Part shown: positions 8,883 to 18,669 of the stretch, piece by piece
How the letters are laid out: each line of letters starts with the position of its first letter
Position numbering within the stretch: the first letter of the stretch is position 1
Translations under genes and position numbers: made by a program
The notes under the pieces: model-generated
Database searches by the model: none
What the model was told of the DNA's origin: nothing
Seen by the model: the letters and a program-made list of their open reading frames with translations, nothing else
NCBI GenBank assembly: GCA_934698975.1
Contig: CAKUVR010000012.1
Span: 1 to 64,000, forward strand
Direction: 5' to 3'
Origin: Cryptobacteroides sp934698975
Lineage (GTDB): Bacteria > Bacteroidota > Bacteroidia > Bacteroidales > UBA932
Length of the DNA: 64,000 nt

Positions 8883-9734
8883 CTAATCCTCCTTGCCTTC
8901 GATGATCAAGGAGACAAGATCTTCTACATCCTCGTTTGCCATCTCCAAATCAAACTCTTCAGGATCATACGATTCTCCTTTCCGCAGCCCGAGCCATTCC
9001 TCATAGGAAGCCTTTTCTTCCGGATCATCAATCTTGCCGGACAGGATGTCAAGCATTTGCGAATAGCCCCAAACGCCACCGACATCTTCTGGAGGGCAGG
9101 CCCCTTTGCCTGATGTCACACAAATATCCTCACCAAGCAAAGGCTCGTCACTGACCGACGAGACTCTGACATTATGAATCCAGCCATCTCCGAAATCATA
9201 TTCAAAAGAGATCGTGCTGCCTTTCTGAGGCAGGACTTCCTCGACCGTAACAGTCATCTCGTCTATAGATCGTCTGTAACCAAAATCAAAACTTTCTTCA
9301 ATATTAGCCCTGGAAGTATAATCCACACCGCCTTTGGTGAATTGAGAAAGATGATAACCAGCCCAACCGAATGCAGTGATGAGTATCTTCCCGAGATTCC
9401 CAAGCCAAAGGTTCGACGGCACCTTGATCCGCCTGAACACCTTGACTGGACATTGTTCGATGGATGCGTACAAGACGTATGTCTTCGATGGTTTGCTTGA
9501 GTCCACCAACCGGTCGGCCTTTGATTTTTTCCATCTTTTGGATCCTCCGGCATTTCCTGTCCTTTGACCATTCTTAGGGTTAGTCTTTCCGCCACCACCT
9601 GCAGTCGAATATGCCGCTGTCTTAGCCTGCATCATTTCGAAGAACGAAACCATAAATGATATTTCCGCCTCCGAGATTCCCGGATAATCTTTCCTGATCA
9701 CCGTCTTGAGTTCGTCACGTTCCTTATCAGTCAT
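8883..9734 (-). CDS. Plasmid pRiA4b ORF-3 family protein
   Basis: 283 residues. The central part (about 85-200) carries the family's hallmarks: YVLYASIEQCPVKVFRRIKV near the start of the domain, an AFGWAGYHLSQF segment, and FEYDFGDGWIHNV, the usual DFGD.W motif. A basic linker (about 48-80) precedes it and an acidic C-terminus follows. The fold is found on plasmids and in mobile regions, but its molecular role is not established. The 5' end faces the divergent AlbA_2-type gene. Confidence 0.85.
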   Translation of the reverse strand: MTDKERDELKTVIRKDYPGISEAEISFMVSFFEMMQAKTAAYSTAGGGGKTNPKNGQRTGNAGGSKRWKKSKADRLVDSSKPSKTYVLYASIEQCPVKVFRRIKVPSNLWLGNLGKILITAFGWAGYHLSQFTKGGVDYTSRANIEESFDFGYRRSIDEMTVTVEEVLPQKGSTISFEYDFGDGWIHNVRVSSVSDEPLLGEDICVTSGKGACPPEDVGGVWGYSQMLDILSGKIDDPEEKASYEEWLGLRKGESYDPEEFDLEMANEDVEDLVSLIIEGKED

Positions 9735-9912
9735 TGAAATCGCAGTATTTTCCGCAAGGTAGTCATTTTATCCGGAATCTAAATCAGATGGCATCAAAAT
9801 CGACAAAGATACATTCAAACTTTCGTCCTATTTCTCCAACTACACAAAGAAGGTGGAAATGTTCCTTATATAAAAGAATTGTCCCAAGCCCCAAATCTTC
9901 AACAACTTTTCA

Positions 9913-9920
9913 TAAATTTG
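9913..9920 (+). promoter_or_regulatory. -7 box for the AlbA_2-type gene
   Basis: TAAATTTG, 23 bases before ATG 9944. Its position supports that ATG as the start over an in-frame one at 9734, which overlaps the divergent neighbour. Confidence 0.5.
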
Positions 9921-9943
9921 CAAAGACAAAGACGATAACGATT

Positions 9944-11395
9944 ATGACTATTGCCGAAATACAGGAACTTATCAAAAAAGACGAGACAAGGACACTTGAA
10001 CTGAAGAAGACCACGGGAGAACTGAAGGAAGCGATGCATACGGTATGCGCATTCCTCAATACCGCTGGAGGCCAGCTCCTATTCGGCATATCATCAGGTT
10101 CTTTGCAGGTCATAGGACAGCAGGTAACCGATAACACTCGCAGAGAGATTGCCCGTGAACTGACCAAGATTGAACCAGCGGTTTCATTGGATGTGAACTA
10201 CATTGAGTTGGACGAGAAGTCTGACTTCTATGTCATCGTGATTGATGTGCCGACCGAGCCGAACAGAAACCGCCCGTATGTGTATGACGGAAGGCCATAC
10301 TACAGGATCGAGAGCACCACATCGGTGATGCCGCAGTCGATGTATCAGGAACTTCTTCTGCAAAGAGACATACACAAGAGAAAATGGGAAGAGGAAATCG
10401 ATACCAAAGCCAGCGTGGACTGCCTTGACGAGGAATCTGTAAGACGGCTTGTCAGTTCCGGCATTCAGGCAGGAAGGATTCCGGAAAGTATGAGAATCAA
10501 GTCTATTCCGGAAATCCTTGACAAGATGAAACTGAGCGAGAACGGGCGTATCAAAAATGCTGCGGTAGCTTTGTTTACCAAGGAAGACTACGCACCAATC
10601 CAGCTTCATATCCGTTTGGCCAGATTTAGAGGAACGAATAAGAGGGAGTTCATAGACAATAGGCGTTCAATAGGAAATATATTCCATCTCTACGATGACG
10701 GCATGGCGTTCCTTTTCAAGCATCTGAACATATCAGGAACATTTGTTGACGGGCAACCGGAGCGGGTCGAGTCCCTAACCATCCCATACAAGGCCTTGAG
10801 AGAGTGTCTTCTGAACGCTCTGGCTCACAGACTATATGATTCACCTTCAAGTTTTGTAAGCATAGCGGTATATGATGACCGTGTTGAAATTGAAAATCTT
10901 GGAACCCTACCGGCAGGTTTCACTCTTGACGATATGATGAAGCCACATATCTCACATGCCCAGAATCCGCTTATTGCCCAGATTATGTACTATGGGAAAT
11001 ATCTTGAGACTTGGGGACGCGGCATAGAGCTGATGAATGACGAGTGTGCCCAAGCAGGTGTCCCGAAGCCGGAATTTGAGATTTCTGGAGGATGCTTTAA
11101 GGCGACTTTCTATAGGAATGACTATGTTGAAGATGCGGCAAAAGGGGTGAACGACAGAGGTGAACGAGGGGTGAACGACAGAGGTGAACGAGGGGTGAAC
11201 GAACTTACTGAAACTGAAAAGCAAATACTATCTATCATTTCAGCAAATCCAACAACATCAATATCTAAAATTGCGGAAACCCTGTCGCTGTCAAGAAAGA
11301 ACACCCACAAACATATGGCGACTTTGAAAGAAAAGGGTATCATCGAAAGAGTCGGAGCGAATTTCGGCGGTTCGTGGAAGGTCAAATGTCCATAA
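9944..11395 (+). CDS. AlbA_2/Schlafen-like putative DNA-binding, ATP-binding regulator
   Basis: 483 residues. The N-terminal AlbA_2 domain (about 1-125) shows the ETRTLELKKT segment and the FLNTAGGQLLFGI core typical of the family. A middle GHKL/HATPase_c_4-type region (about 270-400) includes ALRECLLNALAHR, YDDRVEIENLG and the LIAQIMYYGKYLETWGRG motif. A C-terminal winged helix (about 425-483; SISKIAETLSLSRKNTHKHM) follows. These proteins are usually annotated as ATP-dependent DNA helicase RecG-related, although they lack helicase motifs. Between the ATPase-like and winged-helix parts lies an exact tandem repeat of VNDRGERG coded by 24-bp units (11144-11204), probably a variable-length linker. 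Confidence 0.85.
   Translation: MTIAEIQELIKKDETRTLELKKTTGELKEAMHTVCAFLNTAGGQLLFGISSGSLQVIGQQVTDNTRREIARELTKIEPAVSLDVNYIELDEKSDFYVIVIDVPTEPNRNRPYVYDGRPYYRIESTTSVMPQSMYQELLLQRDIHKRKWEEEIDTKASVDCLDEESVRRLVSSGIQAGRIPESMRIKSIPEILDKMKLSENGRIKNAAVALFTKEDYAPIQLHIRLARFRGTNKREFIDNRRSIGNIFHLYDDGMAFLFKHLNISGTFVDGQPERVESLTIPYKALRECLLNALAHRLYDSPSSFVSIAVYDDRVEIENLGTLPAGFTLDDMMKPHISHAQNPLIAQIMYYGKYLETWGRGIELMNDECAQAGVPKPEFEISGGCFKATFYRNDYVEDAAKGVNDRGERGVNDRGERGVNELTETEKQILSIISANPTTSISKIAETLSLSRKNTHKHMATLKEKGIIERVGANFGGSWKVKCP
11144..11204 (+). repeat. In-frame 24-bp tandem repeat inside the AlbA_2-type gene
   Basis: Two exact 24-bp copies (11144-11167 and 11168-11191) followed by a partial third copy to 11204. 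Each unit is itself two related 12-bp halves built on GTGAACGA. The period is a multiple of three, so copy-number change would lengthen or shorten the VNDRGERG linker without a frameshift. Confidence 0.95.
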
Positions 11396-11402
11396 CAATA
11401 AG

Positions 11403-11437
11403 ACTGACAGACTGCGCATTTTGCTCAGTCTGTCAGT
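11403..11437. terminator. Bidirectional hairpin between convergent genes
   Basis: Perfect 12-base stem ACTGACAGACTG (11403-11414) / CAGTCTGTCAGT (11426-11437), 11-base loop, located just after the AlbA_2-type stop codon and before the TerB gene on the other strand. A strong T tract is lacking, so termination efficiency is uncertain. Confidence 0.6.
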
Positions 11438-11500
11438 TGCAGAAGATGGAAATGCTTCCCTATATTTAGCCAATGCCCAACGGCAGTTAGAATTCTATGT

Positions 11501-11992
11501 TTATTCTTTGCATTTATGACTATGAGATTCATTTACAGCGATAGTTATTTCATCCAAAGACACCGCCCAGTCCATATCATCAGGAACGTCAATATCAGGT
11601 AGCAAGTAGTCTTCCTTATCAGGCATCGCCTCAAGAATTTTTTCATCGGAGATAGAAAGGCGTTTTCTTATTTTCTTGAAGAACCTAACTTCTGAATATT
11701 CAATATTGTTGTCAGCCTCAATAGTATCGATAGCCAATTTGACTAATGTCAATGCTTGTTCGTCAGAAAGTACAGTGTCCGCAACCTCTTTCAGGTAATT
11801 TGAAAGGAAAGTAATCCCTTCTTTGTTAATCATATTTACATAAGCATTTACGTATGACTGAACATCCAGACCACTAAAGAGTTCTGAACCATTAGTCACG
11901 TTGCTAAGAAGGCTTACCTCTTCATTAGCAATATTACCATCGCATGCCATACAACAAAACATTGTTTTCAAGTATAATTCATTAGTTTTCAT
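11501..11992 (-). CDS. TerB-like protein (last gene of the Hsp70/kinase operon)
   Basis: 163 residues, acidic and all-helical in appearance. The N-terminal pattern MACDGNIANEEV and the later EADNNIEYSEVRFFKKI fit the two acidic helix-turn motifs (DG.I...E) of TerB/tellurite-resistance-like domains, which can bind metal ions. The C-terminal tail (about 125-163) is acidic and ends in a His/Lys-rich stretch. TerB domains recur in stress and conflict systems together with kinases and membrane proteins. The gene is the last of seven closely spaced minus-strand genes, 12 bases after the kinase-AAA+ gene. Family call is by motif, function is unknown. Confidence 0.65.
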   Translation of the reverse strand: MKTNELYLKTMFCCMACDGNIANEEVSLLSNVTNGSELFSGLDVQSYVNAYVNMINKEGITFLSNYLKEVADTVLSDEQALTLVKLAIDTIEADNNIEYSEVRFFKKIRKRLSISDEKILEAMPDKEDYLLPDIDVPDDMDWAVSLDEITIAVNESHSHKCKE

Positions 11993-12004
11993 ATATTTTT
12001 ACAA

Positions 12005-13777
12005 TTAAAAACCTATCTTCTTTCTATCTGATATAATAGGAGATTTACCTTCAAATGCATCACGGATAGCTTCGCTCTTTCTTATAGTTTCTACTGTAAT
12101 ACTTGGTTTCGTACCTGTAATCGCCTCTTCAAGAACTTTCATCGTGATTTTTTCTTCGTGACGACGGAAAACCAGACGTGCGGCAGTGTCTACGACAAAG
12201 CGAATATCAGCAGAAACGTAGTTATTCGTGAGATTTGCCAGTTTGTCATAATCAATTCCAAAGTCAGTTTTGCGATCTTTTAGATTAATTCTGAAAAGTT
12301 CCTTTCTAGTATCATAATCAGGTTGAGGAATGTAGTATTTCATCTCAAGACGACCTGAACGTAAAGCTGCTTCATCAATTTCGTCTGGCTTGTTCGTCGC
12401 TCCAATGACAATCACACCATCGTGCCCACAATTATTCAGTTGGGCAAGAAACTCATTAACCTCTCCTGATTCGCTGACATTAGTTTGCTTGCTGCGATCC
12501 TTAATCATAGCATCGATTTCATCAAAGAATAAAACTGTAGGAGCATTTGCTCGTGCCTCTTCAAATATAGCAGCGATTTTTCCCTGTCCTCCATGAATAT
12601 AGGGCGAAGCCACATCAGAACATTTGATATACTGATAATTACACCCTAATTCCTCAGCGAATTTCTCGCTAAAAAACGTTTTTCCACATCCTGGCGGTCC
12701 ATAAAAAAGTAACCCATTGGGAACATATAAGCCCAAAGCTTTTGCCTGTTCCGGATCCTTCAGCAAATCAATCACATCCGACTGCAATTGCGCCTTTAAC
12801 TCTTTCATACCTGCAACATCTGAGAAACCATTACCTCGCTTTTTGTGGAATTTAGCCGATTCAATACACTTATTAATTCCAACATTCTTTTGCACAACAG
12901 GGGCAAGCTTGATTTCACCATTAATGGCATTAATAAAATCATCTGCAGACTGGAATCTATCATCTACATTTGCTGCCAACGACTTTGCAATTATATTAAT
13001 CAAGTCTTCATCAATATCTTTTCTGCCATTATCGGGGAATCTCAACGGTTTGTTACGCTCAGAAAGAATTACTTTTTCGACTGCCTCCCTATTTCGCTTA
13101 TAAGAAGACACCTCCAAGAAATGAGGAGGCATTCCGAACAAGAGGTGGTACAACATAACTCCGACCGAATACAAATCAGTCTGAGCGGTAAATACGCCAT
13201 TAAAAGATTCCGGTGCTAAATAGAAAGGGTTTAGCCCATCTTTATAGAAAGATCTGTTGCTTTGATGGAGGAAACGAGCATGCCCAAAGTCTATTATCTT
13301 CGGAATAGTAGTACTATTTGACATATCGAGCATAACATTATCAATTGTCAGATCATTATGTATTACAGGCTTCGATAGAGTATGAAGATATTTAACACCA
13401 TTCAGAACACCGAGGATAATCTGTTTCGCTTCATAAGCACCGCACTTATGTTCGCGCATCATTTTCTGATTGACTGTCTCACCGCTGATAAAATCGTAAA
13501 CGATGTATGCCATCTTTTGACCATTATGCATTACATCACCGCTATCTCTATATGCAGCAAGATTCGGATGCTTTAACTGTTTTGATATTTCTAACTCCAA
13601 TACATTTCCAGTTTCGTCAAACTGCACCTTATGCAACTTTGAATAATTGTACAGTTTGAGAAACAAATTCTTTCGAGCAGAATCTTTTACTCTGTATGAC
13701 TCAGCATATTCAGAATCTTTTATTGGGAAAGCCACCTTATAGGAGCCGATTGATTGTTCTTTAGAAAAAGATGACAT
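12005..13777 (-). CDS. Ser/Thr protein kinase fused to an AAA+ ATPase
   Basis: 590 residues with two complete enzyme domains. The protein kinase (about 12-290) has the beta-3 Lys41, catalytic loop HNDLTIDNV (His140, Asp142, Asn147; the usual HRD Arg is Asn, marking a non-RD type) and DFG at 163-165. The AAA+ domain (about 315-560) has Walker A GPPGCGKT (360-367), Walker B FFDEID (417-422), sensor-1 Asn462, and a Gly/Arg-rich SRH (ALRSGRL) with candidate arginine fingers; it resembles FtsH/Cdc48-type ATPases. No membrane segment is seen. It sits between the Hsp70 gene (11 bases) and the TerB gene (12 bases), so phosphorylation and protein remodelling are probably coupled to that chaperone. Substrate unknown. 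Confidence 0.9.
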   Translation of the reverse strand: MSSFSKEQSIGSYKVAFPIKDSEYAESYRVKDSARKNLFLKLYNYSKLHKVQFDETGNVLELEISKQLKHPNLAAYRDSGDVMHNGQKMAYIVYDFISGETVNQKMMREHKCGAYEAKQIILGVLNGVKYLHTLSKPVIHNDLTIDNVMLDMSNSTTIPKIIDFGHARFLHQSNRSFYKDGLNPFYLAPESFNGVFTAQTDLYSVGVMLYHLLFGMPPHFLEVSSYKRNREAVEKVILSERNKPLRFPDNGRKDIDEDLINIIAKSLAANVDDRFQSADDFINAINGEIKLAPVVQKNVGINKCIESAKFHKKRGNGFSDVAGMKELKAQLQSDVIDLLKDPEQAKALGLYVPNGLLFYGPPGCGKTFFSEKFAEELGCNYQYIKCSDVASPYIHGGQGKIAAIFEEARANAPTVLFFDEIDAMIKDRSKQTNVSESGEVNEFLAQLNNCGHDGVIVIGATNKPDEIDEAALRSGRLEMKYYIPQPDYDTRKELFRINLKDRKTDFGIDYDKLANLTNNYVSADIRFVVDTAARLVFRRHEEKITMKVLEEAITGTKPSITVETIRKSEAIRDAFEGKSPIISDRKKIGF

Positions 13778-13788
13778 CTTTTACCTAA

Positions 13789-16293
13789 CTAAAATTTAAT
13801 TTTTTCACTTTCCGGCATATCAAGTTGATTGATAACCGAAATACAAACTTCACGCAGTTCCTCAACATCAGGATCGCCAGAAGCGATCATATGAACTCCA
13901 CGATAAAGTTGTTTTCTCGCTTCCGTAGCATTCTTCCATTTATATGCCCCAAAGTTGTCAGAATGATGTTGAATAAAGCCCATTAATTGATATATAAACG
14001 TACACGCCATAAACACATCATTTATGTCACTTAGGATGTCACGTGCAGACTGTATGTTTTTGCCAGTTATAACACAATCGACTTTATCGCGTAATTCAGC
14101 CACTTGTGCATCATACCTATTTCCTAGTTCATTATTTGCCTTCTCTAGACGTGCGAACTCAGAGCGCAATTCTGCTTCAAGAGCATCCCACTCGTGCGTT
14201 TTTTCTACAGATTCCATCTCACGGAAAGCTTCACGCAGCGATGCCAACAAATGCATAGTTCCATCTGCGGTAGCAATCTCGCCTTCAAAACGACATTCTA
14301 TGTCAGAGATCATCTTATTAGTAGACTCTAGTTCTTCATTTGATATGCCAGCAGCATTTTTCAGTTGTACCTGTTTTCTTTTGGCCTCATTGAATCTCTC
14401 CCGAACCTCTTTCTTATTATCCACCTCGCTACGAGCCTCAATCTTTATCTCCCTTTCTATAGATTCTCCAATTATAGGAAAATTCGCCTCAAGAGTCATC
14501 AATTGCGAACGATCGACTTTAATAGTAATATCTATGTCGCTATTTTCCGGGACAAGGGCAGGAACATCATCACCTGTAATGACAACATCGAAAACGTGAT
14601 CGTTATATATAGCACTAGTACCCTCCGCGTTGCTCTCTCCGATATATATGGGAATCACAAGTCTGTCTTCGCTCATCCCTGGACGAAGTTTCTTTGCCGT
14701 TTTCAGTCCGTTACGAACTCCTACCGCAGGTAGTTGTTTGTTCTTTTCAAGCCCTTTTAACGGCATAAATACGTCTTTATCCTTATCTTCATCGTGAGCT
14801 TCAATGCCAATATTTCGAGGAAGAATGGCACTACCGACCACTGTACCTTGAATGATGTTTATTTCTGTAGGGAAACATAGAATAACCGTTCCTTTCTCAT
14901 CGTAAGCAATGATGTTGAATGCATTTGCTTTTCCTTCATTAAGTTGACACTCTATCACATCGCCAATTTCATTGACCTCAATCTTTCCACTGGACCAGGC
15001 TCTGTCGCCCCGTACAAACTCAACATACACCCTTGCCGGAATCGGTCCAGTACAATCATTTCTAAGAAGTTTGACCGTCACGAATTCCAATGTCTCTACA
15101 GAACTAGAATTATACTGAACATCAAGAGCAATCGTTCCAGACTTGATTTTCGCTGTCGCCTGACTGTCAATACCAGATGCATAAAGAGCAGCACCCTTTG
15201 CTACAGCGGTCATAGGATCAATGCTTGTATCAACGTTCGAGGTAATCTGATCCTTCAACATCTGACGAAGAACAGGAGAATATGTAGGTCCACCGACAAG
15301 GATAAGTGAATCAAGTTTGCCGGTAAGATTATTTCTTTCAATCAGTTTTTTGGTAATATCGACAGCCTTTTGGAAGATAGGAGTGACAACCGATTCTAAT
15401 TGTAGCTTTGTGATAATCATATCAAGTTCAATAGGGATCCCTTCAGCATCATCACCGAATTCATCCAATTGAGACATAATATCGCATTTATCTTTGAAAG
15501 ACAATTGATTCTTTGCCTGTTCCGCATAAAATTTCATTGCATCACGAAGTATCTGACGCTTGCTTTCATTCTCGAGAATATCGTTAACATTGAAATTCTG
15601 CTTAATGTAAGGTATGATGATTTCATCCACTATTGCATAGTCCAAATTCTTTCCTCCAAGGTAGTTATCCCCCTCTGTATCTATCACCTGCATAATACCA
15701 TCTTCGACTTTCAGAACAGCGGCATCAAATGTTCCTCCACCAAAGTCAAATACAACCCAATATCCGTTCTTCTTTGTCGTAGACAAGCCATACGCCATAG
15801 ATGCGGCGATAGGTTCCTGCAAAAGTTCACAATGATCGATTCCAGCAAGGTCGGCCGCCCTTTTCGTGGCAGCTATTTGGTCTGGGGTAAACTTAGCAGG
15901 TATCGTAATGACACACGCACTGACATTATCATCAGAGACAAAAGACTTCAATGCTTTGAGCACTTCAGCAGACAGATCTTCAGAAGAATAGTTCCTCCCC
16001 ATATTGGAACTGAAATACTTGGTATCGAGTCCCATTGTCCTCTTGAACTCTAAGAACACATTGGAATTAGAAGCATCCATTGACTTGGTTGAACGCGCTT
16101 TATCCTGCCGTAAATCGTTCATCGCAGAATCTCCGACTTTGATTACCTTTTTTCTTGTGAATGATACACAAGAAGGCAACGTGTCTTTTAAAGTGTCAGT
16201 TTTCTTGATGACTGGCTCACCATTTTCCATCTTGCAGATGGCGGAATTGGTCGTACCGAGATCAATTCCATATTTCATTTTTACCTGTACCAT
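13789..16293 (-). CDS. Hsp70-family (DnaK-like) ATPase with a long divergent C-terminus
   Basis: 834 residues. The N-terminal actin-like ATPase (about 6-385) has phosphate-1 motif IDLGTTNS (10-17), phosphate-2 VFDFGGGTFD (181-190) and the adenosine motif LILVGGPTYSP. After about 400 the usual substrate-binding domain is only loosely recognisable, and a Glu/Lys/Arg-rich coiled-coil region covers about 630-750. DnaK is near 635 residues, so this is a longer, specialised Hsp70. The first ATG (16293) is kept, but a second at 16278 (MKYGIDLGTTNS) has an AGG upstream and may be the true start. It lies in the seven-gene operon with a kinase-AAA+ and two J-like proteins. Confidence 0.9.
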   Translation of the reverse strand: MVQVKMKYGIDLGTTNSAICKMENGEPVIKKTDTLKDTLPSCVSFTRKKVIKVGDSAMNDLRQDKARSTKSMDASNSNVFLEFKRTMGLDTKYFSSNMGRNYSSEDLSAEVLKALKSFVSDDNVSACVITIPAKFTPDQIAATKRAADLAGIDHCELLQEPIAASMAYGLSTTKKNGYWVVFDFGGGTFDAAVLKVEDGIMQVIDTEGDNYLGGKNLDYAIVDEIIIPYIKQNFNVNDILENESKRQILRDAMKFYAEQAKNQLSFKDKCDIMSQLDEFGDDAEGIPIELDMIITKLQLESVVTPIFQKAVDITKKLIERNNLTGKLDSLILVGGPTYSPVLRQMLKDQITSNVDTSIDPMTAVAKGAALYASGIDSQATAKIKSGTIALDVQYNSSSVETLEFVTVKLLRNDCTGPIPARVYVEFVRGDRAWSSGKIEVNEIGDVIECQLNEGKANAFNIIAYDEKGTVILCFPTEINIIQGTVVGSAILPRNIGIEAHDEDKDKDVFMPLKGLEKNKQLPAVGVRNGLKTAKKLRPGMSEDRLVIPIYIGESNAEGTSAIYNDHVFDVVITGDDVPALVPENSDIDITIKVDRSQLMTLEANFPIIGESIEREIKIEARSEVDNKKEVRERFNEAKRKQVQLKNAAGISNEELESTNKMISDIECRFEGEIATADGTMHLLASLREAFREMESVEKTHEWDALEAELRSEFARLEKANNELGNRYDAQVAELRDKVDCVITGKNIQSARDILSDINDVFMACTFIYQLMGFIQHHSDNFGAYKWKNATEARKQLYRGVHMIASGDPDVEELREVCISVINQLDMPESEKIKF

Positions 16294-16303
16294 ATGTAAT
16301 ATT

Positions 16304-17185
16304 TTAAATATTCTGACTCACAGTTATTTGAGCATTTTGAATCATAATACCATTATAGTTGATTTGAGGTTTTATCACCTTTGTGATTATTCTTGCACCC
16401 TCATCAATAGTGTCATCATCCTCAAATGAAGCGACAGCTTTCATTCCGTCACTATAAGGTTTACCAAGCATATCTATCAATTCATAACCACTGGCGCGAA
16501 GGTTATCCTTCATTTGGCAGATGGATCGTGATAATTGTTTATGTCCCTTGACACCGCTATCCATCTTATAGAGAGTCATTTCCATAAATGTAATTCTGTC
16601 AGCGAGAGTTTTGATAAGATCCCGTTCGCTCTCTGAAGATGCACCTGCAACGGAAAGAGCACCAATGGATACAGAAATTTTCTGCATCTCTGTCATCTCA
16701 GTAGAAAACTTATTCACAATTTCCTCGTTAATTTTTTCCGACTGCCGTTTTAAGGCTTCAATTTGGTCAGAACCTTTTTTATGGAGCAGAAGGGTTATCA
16801 ATGCGGAAAAAGCAAGAACCATAAATGCGATAATCAACCCACCGATAGTTCTGTTCCGCAGTCTTCCGGCCTGAGATTCTGTAGTATTGTCAATCTTTGA
16901 ATTTAGTTCCGTCGCCTTATTAGAAATTATCTCTGAATTTTTGGCCAGACCTGTTTCAATCAAAACAATCTTACCTTTTTGTTCGGCTGATTCTTCTTCG
17001 AGACTTTGAATATGGACATCAATTTTGTCTATCTGTTTTATCAAATTCTTGTTTTCCTGTTGAATGATTTCGATACGACTATTTATTTCTGAAATAGTCT
17101 TGTCGTAATCAAGGCTATCGACCTGAGCATAAAGATTCGCAGCGACAAAAAGAAATGCGGAAAATAAAAGTGTGAAATATTTCAT
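16304..17185 (-). CDS. Signal peptide/coiled-coil single-pass membrane protein
   Basis: 293 residues of unknown family. Residues 1-20 form a signal peptide (ending NLYAQ). A heptad-rich coiled coil runs from about 28 to 100, one transmembrane helix lies at about 113-134, and a second helical, mostly cytoplasmic region follows to the end. This places the N-terminal coiled coil in the periplasm and the C-terminal part next to the cytoplasmic Hsp70 and kinase-AAA+ products of the same operon (spacers of 10-11 bases on both sides). A membrane tether or sensor role is inference from topology and context. Confidence 0.75.
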   Translation of the reverse strand: MKYFTLLFSAFLFVAANLYAQVDSLDYDKTISEINSRIEIIQQENKNLIKQIDKIDVHIQSLEEESAEQKGKIVLIETGLAKNSEIISNKATELNSKIDNTTESQAGRLRNRTIGGLIIAFMVLAFSALITLLLHKKGSDQIEALKRQSEKINEEIVNKFSTEMTEMQKISVSIGALSVAGASSESERDLIKTLADRITFMEMTLYKMDSGVKGHKQLSRSICQMKDNLRASGYELIDMLGKPYSDGMKAVASFEDDDTIDEGARIITKVIKPQINYNGIMIQNAQITVSQNI

Positions 17186-17196
17186 TGTATACGGAT

Positions 17197-18666
17197 TTAG
17201 CCATTAATAAGAACTCCTATGATAAATATCACAGCAATGATGATTGGAATAATGCACCCCCAATTCGTATCATCAGAACCAGACGATGGTGGACTATAAC
17301 GAGGAGTATTTGTACGCCGATCGGCAGCTATCAACTGAGATTGAATGTTTTTAAGGGTCGTATGGTTTTGATTGTAACGAGATCTTGTCTGAGTTGTCAT
17401 ATCCAAACTTCCTATCAACATCATCGCCTTTAATGCGGAATCTATTGTGTTTGACAATGTACCTGAACTGATATTATAAACATTCTGAGCTTGGTTAACA
17501 ATAGCAATTAGCATTCCCAAGGCATTGTTGACAACCGCACTTGATATTTTCAAATAGGAATCATCATAAGCTCCAAGATTTGACTTTATGACATCAAGAT
17601 GCGGTTTACAGTTTCTGACTAATGACTCCGCCCTTTGCATAGAAGGCGAAACAGATTGAAATGATTTCAATTCAGCTGCCACACATAAGATATCCTTCTC
17701 ATATGCTGCCTGTTTTTTCCTTTCAAGAAGAATATCAACATTTTGCTTACACCTATCCTTGACTAACTTTCCAACAGCAATGCTCAATGCGTATTGTTGA
17801 ATCTCAAGCGCCGTTTCGACATTATTTTCGTCATTAGTATTGTTAAAATAATTAATGCCACATTGAAGAATCTGTTTAGCAAGATTGTCAGCTGTCGATT
17901 GATATTGAATGCTTGATATGCCAGCCAAAGATTTGACGTTTGCAAGTGCGGACTTCGTATTGCGAATCAATTCCCGGCCGGCTCTTAATGACGCATAAGC
18001 ATCAGATCCGGAGACTGATTTTGCTTTTGCAATCTCTGAGTTGATCTTTGACAAAGGCTCGCTCAAGGCCTTTTCTGATATATACGAAATGTCAGACGAA
18101 ACCGTCAACGCATTGCGCAAAGAGATTGGCTGGGCCACTGTCAGCAACTCATCTATTACAATATGCATTAACTCATCTTCATCAATCTGGAATGTATCAC
18201 CACAGACATCAGTGACGAATTTGTTTCTATTTGCCAAGTTATGTACCAACTGAGAATAGAAACTTACCGCATCATTATATCGTCCCTGGATTGTTGCAAT
18301 AACGGCCATATTCACCAACGATGAATATGCTGTCCTTTTACCAAGAATTTCGATTGCCTTACCTATATCCTGATTAGCAAGATGGTTCAACGCTACTTCA
18401 TCCAATGAATTTCCATTACAGAACCAAAACAAAGCATAACGTATCTTGTCCTTAGGAAGGTTAATGTCTGATTGGGCTTTTTGTACAGATTCCATTGTCC
18501 TCCCAATGGAGCCAAGAAGAAAACCTACATCTGTCGTGAAACTCACGTCCTTGCCAACATTAAGGTATGCCTTCATCTTGCCGACATTTCGTACTATGTC
18601 AGTTTGCCTTGCATTAGAAAATACGCCTAATATTCGAAAAGGATTGTTGGTTATTATGTTGATCAT
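17197..18666 (-). CDS. J-domain-like N-terminus, tail-anchored membrane protein (paralogue 1)
   Basis: 489 residues, no named family recognised. The N-terminus (about 5-85; NNPFRILGVFSNARQTDIV then YALFWF) matches the next gene closely and looks like a divergent J-domain: an F-x-x-LGV start, a helix like J helix II, but no HPD tripeptide. A long helical, repeat-like region (about 95-450) follows and the protein ends in one hydrophobic helix (about 470-489), so it is probably tail-anchored with the bulk in the cytoplasm. It lies in one operon with an Hsp70 gene, which fits a co-chaperone-like adaptor. The J-like call is inference and needs structure prediction. Confidence 0.6.
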   Translation of the reverse strand: MINIITNNPFRILGVFSNARQTDIVRNVGKMKAYLNVGKDVSFTTDVGFLLGSIGRTMESVQKAQSDINLPKDKIRYALFWFCNGNSLDEVALNHLANQDIGKAIEILGKRTAYSSLVNMAVIATIQGRYNDAVSFYSQLVHNLANRNKFVTDVCGDTFQIDEDELMHIVIDELLTVAQPISLRNALTVSSDISYISEKALSEPLSKINSEIAKAKSVSGSDAYASLRAGRELIRNTKSALANVKSLAGISSIQYQSTADNLAKQILQCGINYFNNTNDENNVETALEIQQYALSIAVGKLVKDRCKQNVDILLERKKQAAYEKDILCVAAELKSFQSVSPSMQRAESLVRNCKPHLDVIKSNLGAYDDSYLKISSAVVNNALGMLIAIVNQAQNVYNISSGTLSNTIDSALKAMMLIGSLDMTTQTRSRYNQNHTTLKNIQSQLIAADRRTNTPRYSPPSSGSDDTNWGCIIPIIIAVIFIIGVLING

Positions 18667-18669
18667 ACT

